NCBI GenBank assembly: GCA_905182475.1
Contig: CAJJBR010000056.1
Location: 48,233 to 112,232, forward strand
Direction: 5' to 3'
DNA from: Akkermansiaceae bacterium
GTDB lineage: Bacteria > Verrucomicrobiota > Verrucomicrobiia > Verrucomicrobiales > Akkermansiaceae
DNA length: 64,000 bases
The translations under genes and the position numbers were made by a program. Of the stretch, positions 43,195 through 52,600 are shown one piece after another. Every line of letters starts with the position of its first letter. Position 1 is the stretch's first letter. The notes below the pieces were generated by a model. It made no database searches, was not told where the DNA came from, and saw only the letters and a program-made list of their open reading frames with translations.

Positions 43195-44649
43195 CTATTC
43201 CCCTTCCGGTTTTGGGGATGTTTCTTTCGACTTCTCCAGCTCGGACTTCGGCAGAAGATCCACCCACTGGTGCAGTTCGTAGCCACTACCGAGACCGCCG
43301 ATTTCTGCGAGTAGTTCATGGCATTTCTGGCGCCATTTCTCGTAGTCCGGCGGACCTTTCGTTTTCTCACGGCTGCCAGGGAAAACCACGTAGCTCACGT
43401 TAAGATCAGAAACGGGTCGATTATAGGGAGTGGCTCTGGAGTTCAACTCCTTCGCCATTCGCAGTGATGCCTCGCCGACTTTAAACGTAGGGCCACCATC
43501 GCCAACGATGCAGGGATAGACCTTCTTACCGTAAATCACGACCGCGTAGTCGCCGACTTTCGGCGCATAAGAATCGCTCATCGCGGTGAGGAGGGTTACC
43601 GGAATGACGATGAACGGATCATATTCGGCGATGAGGAAACTACGTGATTTCAAATCGGAGATGCCCCGTTTCAGCATTGCGATTCTACCCTTTAGCCATT
43701 TCTTCCGATCAGTCGAGGTGCCGCTAGCTTTGAGTTCCTTGGTTCCGTTGGCGACCCGCTTCTCCCAACCAGCGATCATCGGATTCGGGGTTTTTGACCG
43801 CTTTTTCCAACCGTAACTCGTGAAAGGCTGATAGTAAGTGGAGTTCACAATCGAGTCCGGCATTGTCGATAGCCGGTCACCATCAGATCCGTCCGAGACT
43901 ACATCCATTTCCGCCTGCATGAAAAATACCCGCCTACCACCTTCCGTCCGCATGTGAAGGATGGTCTCGCAGTCATAGACGTTGTGCTTGGTGAGGAGTT
44001 CGTTGAGCGCATTCGCATCGCGGCGGATGCGTCCGGCCTTGTTGTCGTAAAGGGTATTGAACCAAGGGGAAACCTCAGCCTTTTCGAGCAGTGCCGGGAG
44101 CGAGGGGAGGATTTTCGAAAGGTCGGGGTTAGATTTTTCCAACTCGGCTATCGTCTTCGCTGCGGCGGGCAGTTTCAGCTTCAGCTCGTAGTTTGCGGTG
44201 TAGCTGTCCTTGTCCGCCCGCTCTGCGGAAGCAATTCCGCCTTTCTCAAACGTGATCTCCGTCTTGAACGGAATCCCACTACGCATCTTCCGCACATCTT
44301 CGACCTTCCCCAAAGGCAGCGGAGGTGCTGGTGGTGATTCGCCGTCCCTGGCATCGGCGCTTGCCGCTTCCTGCTTGGCCAGTGCCTTCCTCATTGCCGC
44401 GAGTTCCCTTGCGAGATCCTCCTCCATTTCCGCTCGGAGTCGTTCTTCCACTCGGCGGGTCAGGGTATCTTTGTCAACACCCGTATCTGGCCTCCTACTT
44501 TCCAGTATCTGTTTGAGATTCCGGCTCACCTTGCCAGGGATTTCCGTAAAAAAGGAACCGAGCAATGCAGCTATCAGAATCAGGAAACCGAGCCCGAACC
44601 AAGGAACCCCCCTCCTCTCCAGAGTGCGTTTGTAATTCTTTTCTTCCAT
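43195..44649 (-). CDS. GH75-like chitosanase with N-terminal membrane anchor
   Basis: The 484-residue protein has one N-terminal transmembrane helix ([20 protein letters not shown]), a charged coiled-coil ([20 protein letters not shown], residues about 60-95), a Pro-rich linker and a C-terminal domain resembling GH75 chitosanases: [61 protein letters not shown] and [13 protein letters not shown]. The Asp-rich MDVVSDG segment matches the catalytic MDIDCDG of fungal members. Chitosanase activity is inferred; it would be held at the outer face of the inner membrane. Confidence 0.75.
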   Translation of the reverse strand: MEEKNYKRTLERRGVPWFGLGFLILIAALLGSFFTEIPGKVSRNLKQILESRRPDTGVDKDTLTRRVEERLRAEMEEDLARELAAMRKALAKQEAASADARDGESPPAPPLPLGKVEDVRKMRSGIPFKTEITFEKGGIASAERADKDSYTANYELKLKLPAAAKTIAELEKSNPDLSKILPSLPALLEKAEVSPWFNTLYDNKAGRIRRDANALNELLTKHNVYDCETILHMRTEGGRRVFFMQAEMDVVSDGSDGDRLSTMPDSIVNSTYYQPFTSYGWKKRSKTPNPMIAGWEKRVANGTKELKASGTSTDRKKWLKGRIAMLKRGISDLKSRSFLIAEYDPFIVIPVTLLTAMSDSYAPKVGDYAVVIYGKKVYPCIVGDGGPTFKVGEASLRMAKELNSRATPYNRPVSDLNVSYVVFPGSREKTKGPPDYEKWRQKCHELLAEIGGLGSGYELHQWVDLLPKSELEKSKETSPKPEGE

Positions 44650-44765
44650 GTCCCGAAGACTAAACGCAGGAGAACCAAGGAATCAACCGATCTTCTCACT
44701 CTTCCGAAACTTCGAAACCTCAAACAGAATACTGAATTTTCTTTCCAAAAATACCCACTTTTGTC

Positions 44766-44793
44766 TTGCCAACGGCGTTGCTTTACCTAGGTT
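44766..44793 (+). promoter_or_regulatory. Probable sigma-70 promoter of rpmI
   Basis: TTGCCA (44766-44771) and TAGGTT (44788-44793) are separated by 16 bp. The -10 end lies only 9 bp from the rpmI ATG at 44803, so transcription would begin at or just before the start codon and the mRNA would be leaderless. Confidence 0.4.
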
Positions 44794-44802
44794 TCGCGCC
44801 CC

Positions 44803-45012
44803 ATGCCAAGAGTAGGAGGAAAAGCAAAAACACGTAAGGCCGTCGCCAAGCGCTTCAAAGTCACTGGCACCGGGAAGGTACTCCGTCGTAAACAAGGAAA
44901 ACGCCACTTACTGCAAGGTAAGAGCCGCAAGCGCAAACGCGCTCTCGGTCAAGCGACCCTCGTTTCCAAAGCCGACATCAAAAATGTCAAAGAGAACCTT
45001 CCTTTCCATTAA
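44803..45012 (+). CDS. rpmI: 50S ribosomal protein L35
   Basis: The 69-residue basic protein shows the L35 pattern: KAKTRKAVAKRFKVTGTGKV, RRKQGKRHLL, KSRKRKRALGQATLVSKAD. The length is normal. It is followed after 142 bp by rplT. The usual upstream infC is absent from the window, so the cluster is split in this genome. No Shine-Dalgarno is seen before the ATG. Confidence 0.97.
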   Translation: MPRVGGKAKTRKAVAKRFKVTGTGKVLRRKQGKRHLLQGKSRKRKRALGQATLVSKADIKNVKENLPFH

Positions 45013-45154
45013 CTAGAAACGAAGCAACGACCATAGCTCCGTCCGCATATCGGACGGCCTTTACGCAGCCTAATCCGGAAAAGCCGGAGACACGAACAGG
45101 TGAGACTGCGGAAGGAATGATAAAAAACGACTTGTTCACAACCAACAGAATACA

Positions 45155-45532
45155 ATGCCAAGAGCAACTAACTCTCCCGCCAGTCGCAAGCGCCGCAAGC
45201 GCACGATTTTGCGGGCAAAAGGCTTCCGCGGTTTCCGCTCGAAGCTCTTCCGTTACGCCAAGGACGCAGTCCGCAAAGCGCAACAGTACGAATATCGCGA
45301 CCGCAAGAAGCGTAAAGGTCAATTCCGCCGTCTCTGGACACAGCGTATCAACGCTGCCGTTCGTGCCGAGGATATGACTTATTCCCGCTTCATCGAAGGC
45401 CTTAAAGCCGCCGGTATCGAAGCAGACCGCAAGATCCTCTCGGATCTCGCGATCACTGATGCTGCCGCGTTTTCCGCCATCGTTGCGCTAGCAAAGAAGG
45501 CTCTGGAAAACAAAGTCGCGAAACCTGCGTAA
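45155..45532 (+). CDS. rplT: 50S ribosomal protein L20
   Basis: The 125-residue protein has the L20 pattern: RKRRKRTILRAKGFRGFRSK, YAYRDRKKRKGQFRRLW-like YEYRDRKKRKGQFRRLW, QRINAAVRAEDMTYSRFIEG, and a C-terminal SDLAITDAAAFSAIVALAKK. It binds 23S rRNA early in 50S assembly, and in other bacteria L20 represses the rpmI-rplT transcript. The 142-bp gap after rpmI has hairpins (CCGGAAAAGCCGG) where such control could act. A terminator follows. Confidence 0.97.
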   Translation: MPRATNSPASRKRRKRTILRAKGFRGFRSKLFRYAKDAVRKAQQYEYRDRKKRKGQFRRLWTQRINAAVRAEDMTYSRFIEGLKAAGIEADRKILSDLAITDAAAFSAIVALAKKALENKVAKPA

Positions 45533-45551
45533 GCAGGAGCAACCAACCTCA

Positions 45552-45586
45552 AAGCCGCCCGACAGCAATGTCTGGCGGCTTTTTTG
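45552..45586 (+). terminator. Rho-independent terminator after rplT
   Basis: AAGCCGCC (45553-45559 area) and GGCGGCTT flank an inner partial stem (GACA/TGTC) with loop GCAA, followed by TTTTTTG. It lies 20 bp after the L20 stop. Confidence 0.85.
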
Positions 45587-45595
45587 TGTGAAGTA

Positions 45596-45640
45596 GCTGC
45601 CGCGTCTCGCGGCAGAGCGTGAAGGAGGCGTCCCGCCTCC
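45596..45640. repeat. Two adjacent GC-rich palindromes
   Basis: CTGCCGCG-TCT-CGCGGCAG (45597-45615) and GGAGGCG-TCC-CGCCTCC (45624-45640) are perfect hairpins with 3-base loops. Similar elements occur at 4141-4163 (first palindrome) and 49487-49505 (second palindrome), so they look like members of dispersed families. Confidence 0.75.
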
Positions 45641-45696
45641 AGAAATCTCCAACGTTCAATGTTCGACGTTTCATGTTCAACGTTCATAATCTTCCC

Positions 45697-46239
45697 ATGA
45701 AAAGCCTCTTCCTCGCCCTTCTTTTTTCCACCGGTCTGAACGCCACGACAATATCCGTCGTCCCCGTCCACGAGCCCCTGAGCCTGCATGGAACCGATGT
45801 GGACGATATCATCAGTGATACCGGTGAGGTCCTACAGGCAACTGTCCTAGCTAGACCAATGGCTCTGAGCGGCGCCTTTCCAGAAGTCCTTGTAGAATCC
45901 ATCCGCACCCCCCATCCCATACCGACAAACAATCCGAATTACAAAGTAGCGGAAGCGAACCTGCTCGTCCTCTGTAACATCACGATCGGAGCGGAAATGA
46001 CAGAAAAAGGTCTTCTCGTGAAATTGAATATCACAGAATTAGGTATTCCCCAAAAGGTCGATATCACCAGTCGCCAATTACTGAAGATCACACTCGTCGC
46101 CCTGAAACGAACCCTTGAAGAATATCACAGCCCACAAAACGACCAGCTCAACGTGATCGTCGCCATCGAAGGAACCACTGAAAAAAACGCGTCTCTTCTC
46201 GACCTCCAGGCCACCTTCACTCTGGAACCAAAACCTTAG
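45697..46239 (+). CDS. Secreted protein of unknown function
   Basis: From the ATG at 45697 (MKSLFLALLFSTGLNATTIS) the protein is 180 residues with a signal peptide. The mature part is beta-rich: DIISDTGEVLQATVLARPMAL, ANLLVLCNITIGAEMTEKGL, LLVKLNITELGIPQKVDIT and LKRTLEEYHSPQNDQLNVIV (each quoted in part). I recognise no family. It lies 98 bp upstream of pyrH. The ORF could be extended upstream to 45619 through the palindrome region, which is unlikely to be coding. Confidence 0.65.
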   Translation: MKSLFLALLFSTGLNATTISVVPVHEPLSLHGTDVDDIISDTGEVLQATVLARPMALSGAFPEVLVESIRTPHPIPTNNPNYKVAEANLLVLCNITIGAEMTEKGLLVKLNITELGIPQKVDITSRQLLKITLVALKRTLEEYHSPQNDQLNVIVAIEGTTEKNASLLDLQATFTLEPKP

Positions 46240-46337
46240 ATAACCGGATTCCATCGAAAGAGTCTTCCCGAAATTTGATTTTTGAAATTTCCGTGTTGGA
46301 CGTTCGCTTCCCGTTGTTTCATGCTATTCACCAGCAC

Positions 46338-47075
46338 ATGTCACAGCCAAGTAAAGACCCCCGACCCTTCAAGCGAGCCATCCTCAAACTCAGTGGCGAA
46401 GCCCTCCGCGAGCCCGGTTCCACGGACAACATCTCCCCGGAAATCGTTCAACGTATCGCGTCCGAAATCAAAGAAGCCGTAGATACCGGCCTCCAACTAG
46501 GTATCGTCGTCGGCGGTGGAAACTTCTGGCGCGGAGCCGCCGCATCCGCACGCGGAATGGATCGTGCAACTGCCGACTACGTCGGAATGCTCGCCACCGT
46601 CATGAACGCTCTCGCCATGGAAGGCGCGCTCTCCCACATCGGAGTCCGCTGCACCGTCATGTCCGCCATCGAGATGAAAAACGTTGCAGAACCTTTCATC
46701 CGCCGCAAAGCCGAGCACCAACTCGACAAAGGCACCGTAATCATTTTCGCAGCAGGCACCGGCAGCCCATTCTTCTCCACCGATACCACTGCGGCTCTCC
46801 GAGCCAGTGAAATGAGTGCCGATGTCATTCTTAAAGCCACTCAAGTGGATGGTGTTTACTGCTCGGATCCCCGGAAAAACCCCGATGCAAAACGCTTCGA
46901 AACCGTAACTTTCCAACACTGTCTCCAGAATCGCCTAAACGTCATGGACGCCACCGCCTTCTCCCTTTGTATGGACAACGACATCCCCATCGTCATATTC
47001 GATCTCGGTCCCGACGGAAACCTTTCCCACGCGCTCCGCTCACAACCCATCGGAACCCTCGTCCACGGTGAGTGA
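46338..47075 (+). CDS. pyrH: Uridylate kinase
   Basis: From the ATG at 46338 (MSQPSKDPRPFKRAILKLSG) the protein is 245 residues. It has the bacterial UMP kinase features: AILKLSGEAL, GIVVGGGNFWRG, ADYVGMLATVMNALAMEGAL, VIIFAAGTGSPFFSTDTTAALRA (in part), ATQVDGVYCSDPRKNP and VMDATAFSLCMDN. It phosphorylates UMP to UDP for RNA and cell-wall precursor synthesis. It precedes frr by 113 bp; pyrH-frr order is widely conserved, although tsf and rpsB are not here. Confidence 0.97.
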   Translation: MSQPSKDPRPFKRAILKLSGEALREPGSTDNISPEIVQRIASEIKEAVDTGLQLGIVVGGGNFWRGAAASARGMDRATADYVGMLATVMNALAMEGALSHIGVRCTVMSAIEMKNVAEPFIRRKAEHQLDKGTVIIFAAGTGSPFFSTDTTAALRASEMSADVILKATQVDGVYCSDPRKNPDAKRFETVTFQHCLQNRLNVMDATAFSLCMDNDIPIVIFDLGPDGNLSHALRSQPIGTLVHGE

Positions 47076-47078
47076 AAC

Positions 47079-47151
47079 TTTAACTTTTAAACTCTAAACT
47101 TCAATTTTCCGCGGCTACGCCGCAGTTGATCTTCCTTGAGATTTAAAGTTT
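47079..47151. repeat. AT-rich heptad-like spacer pair flanking a GC hairpin
   Basis: Between pyrH and frr, AACTTTAACTTTTAAACT-type sequence (47079 onward) and its opposite orientation form CTTCCTTGAGATTTAAAGTT (47131-47150) flank CCGCGGC-TAC-GCCGCAG. The same CTTCCTTGA-(A/G)-TTTAAA module occurs at 12971-12999 and 57945-57978. Confidence 0.6.
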
Positions 47152-47188
47152 CTCCCGCCATACCACAGCACCTCAACCTACCTGAAAA

Positions 47189-47758
47189 ATGTCAGATCCA
47201 GCCAAATCACTCAAAGCAGTAGAAGCCGACATGCAGTCGGGCATCGACCACCTCGTCCAAGACTTCCACGGAGTCCGCACCGGAAAAGCCTCTCCCGCAC
47301 TCATCGATAACCTCGATGTCTATGTCCACGCATATGGCGGCGTCCAGAAGCTAAAATCCCTTGCCGTAATCCAGTCCCCTGAGCCGCGCATGCTCAACGT
47401 CCAACCCTTCGATCCCTCCACCACCCGTGACATCGAAAAGGCCATCCGCGAATCCAAGCTCGGCCTCAACCCAGTCGCCGCCGAACGCTCCATCCGCGTC
47501 CCTATTCCAGAGCTCTCAGAGGAACGCCGTCGCGACATGGTAAAACTCATCAAGACACTCGCCGAAGAAGCAAAAGTCCGCCTCCGCGCCGCACGCAAGT
47601 CCGGCATCGACGAGGCAAAGAAGATGAAGTCCGACAACATCCTCACCGAGGATAGCCTCAAGGATCAGGAGAAGGACATTCAGGAACTCACCAACAAATT
47701 CACCAAACAGATCGACCAACTAGCCTCAACCAAGGAAGAAGATCTCATGAAGATTTAA
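47189..47758 (+). CDS. frr: Ribosome recycling factor
   Basis: The 189-residue protein has the RRF features: DFHGVRTGKASPALIDNLDVY, GGVQKLKSLAVIQSPEPRML (each in part), NVQPFDPSTTRDIEKAIRES, RIPIPELSEERRRDMVKLIK-like sequence here as VPIPELSEERRRDMVKLIK, and a C-terminal helix with EEDLMKI. RRF with EF-G splits ribosomes after termination. The length is normal (about 185). A strong terminator lies 36 bp after the stop. Confidence 0.98.
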   Translation: MSDPAKSLKAVEADMQSGIDHLVQDFHGVRTGKASPALIDNLDVYVHAYGGVQKLKSLAVIQSPEPRMLNVQPFDPSTTRDIEKAIRESKLGLNPVAAERSIRVPIPELSEERRRDMVKLIKTLAEEAKVRLRAARKSGIDEAKKMKSDNILTEDSLKDQEKDIQELTNKFTKQIDQLASTKEEDLMKI

Positions 47759-47793
47759 AATCTCGAAATTTTAAACTTCAAACCTCAATGAAG

Positions 47794-47826
47794 AGCCCGG
47801 ATCGGAACGATCCGGGCTTTCTTCGT
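47794..47826 (+). terminator. Rho-independent terminator after frr
   Basis: AGCCCGGATCG (47794-47804) pairs perfectly with CGATCCGGGCT (47808-47818), loop GAA, followed by TTCTTCG. The T-run is short but the 11-bp GC-rich stem is strong. Confidence 0.85.
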
Positions 47827-47845
47827 CCAGTCTTCCTCTTCCTTC

Positions 47846-47881
47846 AGCTTTAAGATTTAAAGTTTAAAGTTTAAAGTTTCC
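47846..47881. repeat. TTTAAAG heptad repeat
   Basis: AGATTTAAAGTTTAAAGTTT is part of a 7-bp periodic stretch (TTTAAAG repeated about four times) in the spacer between frr and tRNA-Ala. It belongs with the AT-rich heptad-like spacers noted elsewhere in the window. Confidence 0.7.
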
Positions 47882-47958
47882 GAGTTTTTCCGCTTGCGCC
47901 TCAGCCGCTTCATCGCCTAAACATTCGCCCTGTCGCTGGTAAAGCGGCCACCCGGTAA

Positions 47959-48032
47959 CGGGGCGTTAGCTCAGTTGGTAGAGCACCTGCATGGCATGCA
48001 GGGGGTCAGCGGTTCGAATCCGCTACGCTCCA
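47959..48032 (+). tRNA. tRNA-Ala (GGC anticodon)
   Basis: A full cloverleaf is readable: acceptor GGGGCGT / ACGCTCC, D-arm GCTCAGTTGGTAGAGC, anticodon stem CCTGC / GCAGG with loop ATGGCAT (anticodon GGC), and T-arm AGCGGTTCGAATCCGCT. The discriminator base is A and CCA is not encoded. A candidate promoter lies upstream with TTGCGC and TAAACA about 18 bp apart. Confidence 0.98.
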
Positions 48033-48167
48033 CTTCCTTTTCCTACTAAAGAAGCACGTAGGTTCATCGCAACAACTGTCCAATTGGGGCCGTCTTTTTT
48101 GCAGCCATGCACGATCCGGAGGTGAATCACATCACCCATGCGTCCTTCAATTTGCACCCACGACAGC

Positions 48168-48377
48168 CTAGTGCTGCGAATTTCTTAAAATGAGTGGTGG
48201 GCGAAGGCGATTTTTTCCGGGAACAAGGCGCAACGAAGGAGTGATGCGAGCATCAGGACTGAGGCGCAACGCGGTTCCCGGGAAAAAGCTCCGAGCTTCC
48301 CTAGCTACGACTAACGGGAGCATTTTTCTAAACCTCAAAAATACCCAACGCTCATTTTAAGGGATTCGTGGCACTAG
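48168..48377. repeat. Element A: 210-bp unit with 34-bp imperfect terminal inverted repeats
   Basis: Left arm 48168-48201 (starting CTAGTGCTGCGAAT) and right arm 48344-48377 (read in reverse starting CTAGTGCCACGAAT) match at 28 of 34 positions and share CTTAAAATGAG. Inside, a second inverted repeat (TTTTTTCCGGGAAC near 48211 and GTTCCCGGGAAAAA near 48274) surrounds a core with two GGCGCAACG-type copies and a GATG/CATC hairpin. There is no ORF. It has the build of a small non-autonomous mobile element or a large folded RNA. Confidence 0.7.
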
Positions 48378-48470
48378 ACCGTTTGTCAAAAGTCCGTGCG
48401 TGCATGTGAATTCATGGGGCAGGACTCTCTAGCCACGATCAAATGCGCACGGACTTTTGGCAAACTGTCT
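48376..48470. repeat. Element B: 95-bp unit with 25-bp inverted repeats
   Basis: Left arm 48376-48400 (AGACCGTTTGTCAAAAGTCC, first 20 bases) and right arm 48446-48470 (reverse, AGACAGTTTGCCAAAAGTCC) match at 23 of 25 positions. It begins within the last two bases of Element A (shared AG). No ORF is inside. Confidence 0.75.
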
Positions 48471-48606
48471 AATTTCAAAGCATGCGCATTCACCTTGATC
48501 TCCGTTTGAATCCACTCGATGTCCATCCTCCATTTTTCCCACCACCAGTAACGGATCCGAATCCGATTCAGTAAGGAGATTCCACGATTGATTTGTATTT
48601 TCACAA

Positions 48607-48641
48607 AACGCCTGCGTATTTCAATTACGCGGGCGTTTTTG
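48607..48641. terminator. Bidirectional terminator
   Basis: AACGCCTGCGTA (48607-48618) pairs with TACGCGGGCGTT (48626-48637), 12 pairs including one wobble, loop TTTCAAT. T-runs follow on both strands (TTTTTG on plus; TTTTGTG on minus). Confidence 0.85.
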
Positions 48642-48721
48642 TTTCTTCCATTCCGGAGAAATGGCGTGAATGTTTTCAAGCGCCAGCTTGTCCAAGCCAA
48701 CCGACCAGCTACGATACCAAC

Positions 48722-49450
48722 ATGAAACTATTCCAAACTCTTTTCGTCGCAGCCCTTCTCATTTCCCCTCTGGCCGTTTCCCCACTGGCGAACGCACAGG
48801 CACCCGATGCGAATCGTATCCTCGAAGGCGCACGACTTTCGGCTGCCCTGACGAAGCTCGACGAAGGTCTCCAGGGAAACCTGTCCCACAATGGACGGAA
48901 AACACCGATCACCATTTTCCTCAAAGGCAAGAACATCCAGTTCCAGTTCCTTGAAAACAAGAAATGGCGTATCTTTCACTTGAGGCTCAACGACGAAAAA
49001 TACGACCTTTTAGAAATCGTAAACGGAAAAACTATCGACTTCCCCCGCAACAAACTCACGGAATCCATTGCCGGAACCGACCTCACCTACGAAGACCTCG
49101 CCCTCCGCTTTTTTTACTGGCCAGAACCGAAACTGGAGAAAACCGAGAACATCGGCGCCCAGCAAACCTACAAGCTCCGTCTCGACAAGCCCGCCGGAGC
49201 CGCCGGAAATTACTTCGCAGTTTATGTCTGGGTTCACACCAAATTTGGTGCATTCATGAAAATCCACGGCCACTCCAAAAGCGGAAAACTCCTCAAGGAA
49301 TTCCAAGTCGAAGATGTGATGAAAGTCTCTGATAAAGTCTGGACGCTCCGTAAAATGCAGGTTTCTTCCTACAAAAACGGCCGTCGCACCTCCATCACCG
49401 ACATGACCCTCGATAAGCCCTCCAAAGGCGCACTCAAAGGTCTTAGGTAG
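48722..49450 (+). CDS. Outer-membrane lipoprotein-sorting (LolA-like) protein
   Basis: From the ATG at 48722 (MKLFQTLFVAALLISPLAVS) the protein is 242 residues with a signal peptide ending at ANAQ. The mature part has the LolA-like half-barrel pattern: LQGNLSHNGRKTPITIFLKG, IQFQFLENKKWRIFHL, DLTYEDLALRFFYWPEPKL, YKLRLDKPAG, YFAVYVWVHTKFGAFMKI and VWTLRKMQVSSYKNGRRTSI with DMTLD near the end. The DLTYEDL and late MTL elements are typical of DUF/LolA-like proteins of this phylum. It is probably periplasmic; ligand unknown. No Cys lipobox is seen. Confidence 0.75.
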   Translation: MKLFQTLFVAALLISPLAVSPLANAQAPDANRILEGARLSAALTKLDEGLQGNLSHNGRKTPITIFLKGKNIQFQFLENKKWRIFHLRLNDEKYDLLEIVNGKTIDFPRNKLTESIAGTDLTYEDLALRFFYWPEPKLEKTENIGAQQTYKLRLDKPAGAAGNYFAVYVWVHTKFGAFMKIHGHSKSGKLLKEFQVEDVMKVSDKVWTLRKMQVSSYKNGRRTSITDMTLDKPSKGALKGLR

Positions 49451-49486
49451 CAAACCTAGCTGGTGATTCCCGCCCCAGCCCGTTCC

Positions 49487-49505
49487 AGGAGGCATCCTGC
49501 CTCCT
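49487..49505. repeat. GC-rich palindrome
   Basis: AGGAGGCA-TCC-TGCCTCCT is a perfect 8-bp hairpin with loop TCC. It matches the 45624-45640 palindrome in core and loop. Confidence 0.8.
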
Positions 49506-49619
49506 AGATTCTTCTCTCCCTTGACGTTTGAGATTTGAATTTTGAATTTTCCGCGAAGCACCTAGTGCACAATTCCTGCTTGTCCACAGCCCACTGCTGT
49601 TCTTTATTCCCACGCCTCC

Positions 49620-52600
49620 ATGATGAATCCCTTTTACCACTCCAGCACCCCGCTCGTCCCCGGCTCACTCCACAGCCTTTCGCATGAACACGACAACTGC
49701 GGTATGGGTGCAATCGCCCACTTGGAAGGAAAACGCTCTTTTACCGTCCTCGGCCACGCGCTTAGTTCTGTTTCCTGCATGACCCACCGTGGTGCTGTCG
49801 ATGCGGACATGAAAACCGGCGATGGTTCCGGCATCCTTTCTCAGATCCCCTTCCCTCTTTTCGACAAAGCCGCCGCGGCTCTCGGAACCACGGTTGAGAA
49901 CCCCGAAGACATCGCCGTCGGCGTATTCTTTTTTCCTTTAGCCGATGAAGCCCAGAAAGATTCGATCAAGAAAATCACTTCTGACACCCTTGCGAAAAGG
50001 AATATTTCAGTCATCGGCTGGCGTGACGTGCCGGTGAATGTTGATGCGCTTGGCAAAATCGCCCAGAAGTCCCGCCCGGAGATCCAGCACCTTCTTATGC
50101 TCAAGCCCGAGGGCATGGATTCGCTCGAGTTCGAACGGAAACTCTACCTTTGCCGCAGGGAAATCGAACATGCTACCAAGGAAGTCCACGGCTTCTACAT
50201 GCCGACGTTTTCCAACCGCCTTATCTCTTACAAGGCACTCGCCATGCCCTCAGCCCTGCGTGCATTCTACTCAGATCTCACCGACCCCGATTTCGAAACC
50301 GCGATCTGTCTTTACCACCAACGCTTCTCCACCAACACCTTCCCGGCATGGCCTCTCGGCCAGCCTTTCCGCATGATGTGCCACAACGGCGAAATCAATA
50401 CCGTGGAAGGCAATCGCAACTGGATGACTTCCCGCGAGGAATTCTTCGAATCCCCTGTTTGGGGTGATGAAATTGATGTCGTAAAAAACCTCATCCGCCA
50501 CGGCGAATCCGATTCCGCATCGCTCGACCACTGCCTTGAGCTGCTCGTCCTTTCCGGGCGCTCCCTTGAGCACTCCATGTGCATGCTCGTCCCACCTGCC
50601 TACCGCAACGACGAGGAAATTTCTGACGAACTTCGTGCCTTCTACCAATACATCCGCTCATTCTCCGAGCCTTGGGACGGCCCGGCTGGCCTGGTCTTCA
50701 CAGACGGAAAAAAGCTCTGTGCATCGCTCGACCGGAACGGCCTCCGCCCTTCCCGCTACACCACTACTTCCGACGGCTTCCTCTACATCGGCTCCGAATC
50801 GGGGGCCGTCATTTTCGATGAATCCCTCGTCACCCGCCGCGGCCGCCTAGGCCCAGGACAAATGCTTTCCGCAGATACCACCACCGGAAAGCTCAAGCTC
50901 GACACCGAAATCAAAGAGGAACTCGCCCGCCAAAAGCCTTACCGCCGCTGGATCGACGAGAACCGCCTCGAACTCCGCAAGTTCATCTCCCCTTCTGCCC
51001 ACGTCCCGGAAAACGAATTCCAAGCGCTAGATCTCTCCCGCCGCCAGGTCGCGAATGCGATCTCCATCGAAGAGCTCGACATGGTGTTCCCGCCGATGAT
51101 CAAAGGCGCACAGGAAGCAGTTTTCTCCATGGGAGACGACATCCCGCTGGCCATCCTTTCCACCTACCCACGCTTGCTTTACACTTATTTCAAACAGCGC
51201 TTCGCACAGGTGACCAACCCGCCAATCGACCCCATCCGTGAGTGGGCCGTGATGTCTCTGGCTGCAGGTCTGGGACCAGAGCGCAACCTCCTTGAGGAAA
51301 CCCCGAACCACTGCAAGTCGATCTCACTCGATTGCGCCATTCTTTTCGAACATCAATTCGAGAAGATCACCCACCTCGCAGAGTATGGCTACCCTTCGCA
51401 CATCGTTGACTGCACATGGGATGCCTCCACCGGGAAAGACGGACTTAAAGCCCGCATCGACGAGCTTTGCGACGAAGTCGAAGCTGCAGTGGATAAGAAG
51501 ATTTCCATCATCGTCCTCTCTGACCGCGCGACTTCCGCCCAACGCATTCCGATTCCGGCACTACTCGCTACCGGCAGCATCCACCACCACCTGAATCGCA
51601 TCCGCAAGCGCATGCGTGCCTCACTTGTCGTAGAATCCGGGGAAGCCCGTGACGTCCACCAAATCGCCTGCCTTTTCGGATTTGGCGCGACCGCGGTTGT
51701 CCCGTATCTCGGCTACGCAACCGTCAGGCAGCTCGTGGCAGCCGACCAAGGAAAAGGAAAACTCGGCGAAGGTATGACCCCTCAGAAGGCCATGACCAAC
51801 TACCGCAAGGCTCTCGAAAAAGGCTTACTCAAAATCATGTCCAAAATGGGTATTTCCGTCCTGAACTCCTACCAAGGTGCACAGACATACGAAGCCATCG
51901 GTATCGGCTCGGAAGTCGTCGATTTCTCCTTCACCGGCGTTCCATCCCAGATCGGCGGAATCGCGTTTGGCGAAATCGCAGAGGAATCAATTATCCGCCA
52001 CAAGACCGCTTTCGAATCCGAAGTTCCGGAGGGAGAAACCCTCGACCTCGGCGATCCAGGTTACAACCGCTACCGCAAATCCGGCGAGCGCCATGCTTTC
52101 ACGACCGAAGTCATCAAAAATTTCCACCAATACGTAAAATCCGGCAAGCCCGAGGACTACGAAGAATACGTAAAAGTCTGTCTCGAGACCAACCCGGTCG
52201 CCATCAAAGACCTGCTCAACTTCGTCCCATCGTCATCCGGCGCCATCCCAATCGACGAAGTGGAGCCCGTCGAAGACATCCGCCGCCGTTTCACCACGGC
52301 AGCCATGTCTCTCGGTGCGCTTTCACCAGAGGCGCACGAAACTCTCGCCATCGCCATGAACCGCATCGGCGGAAAATCCGATTCCGGAGAAGGCGGCGAA
52401 GATCCTATCCGCTTCAAACCATATCCGAACGGCGATTTTGCACGCTCTTACATCAAGCAGATCGCTTCCGGTCGTTTCGGCGTTTCCGCATACTACCTGG
52501 TCAATGCTGACGAACTGGAAATCAAGATGGCACAGGGTGCGAAACCAGGAGAAGGCGGCCAGCTTCCCGGCCACAAGGTCAACGCTCTCATCGCACGACT

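Noticed and set aside
48033..48606. CRISPR array or integron attC sites
   Set aside because: The repeats are paired inverted arms without regular direct repeats and spacers, and attC core sites are not seen.
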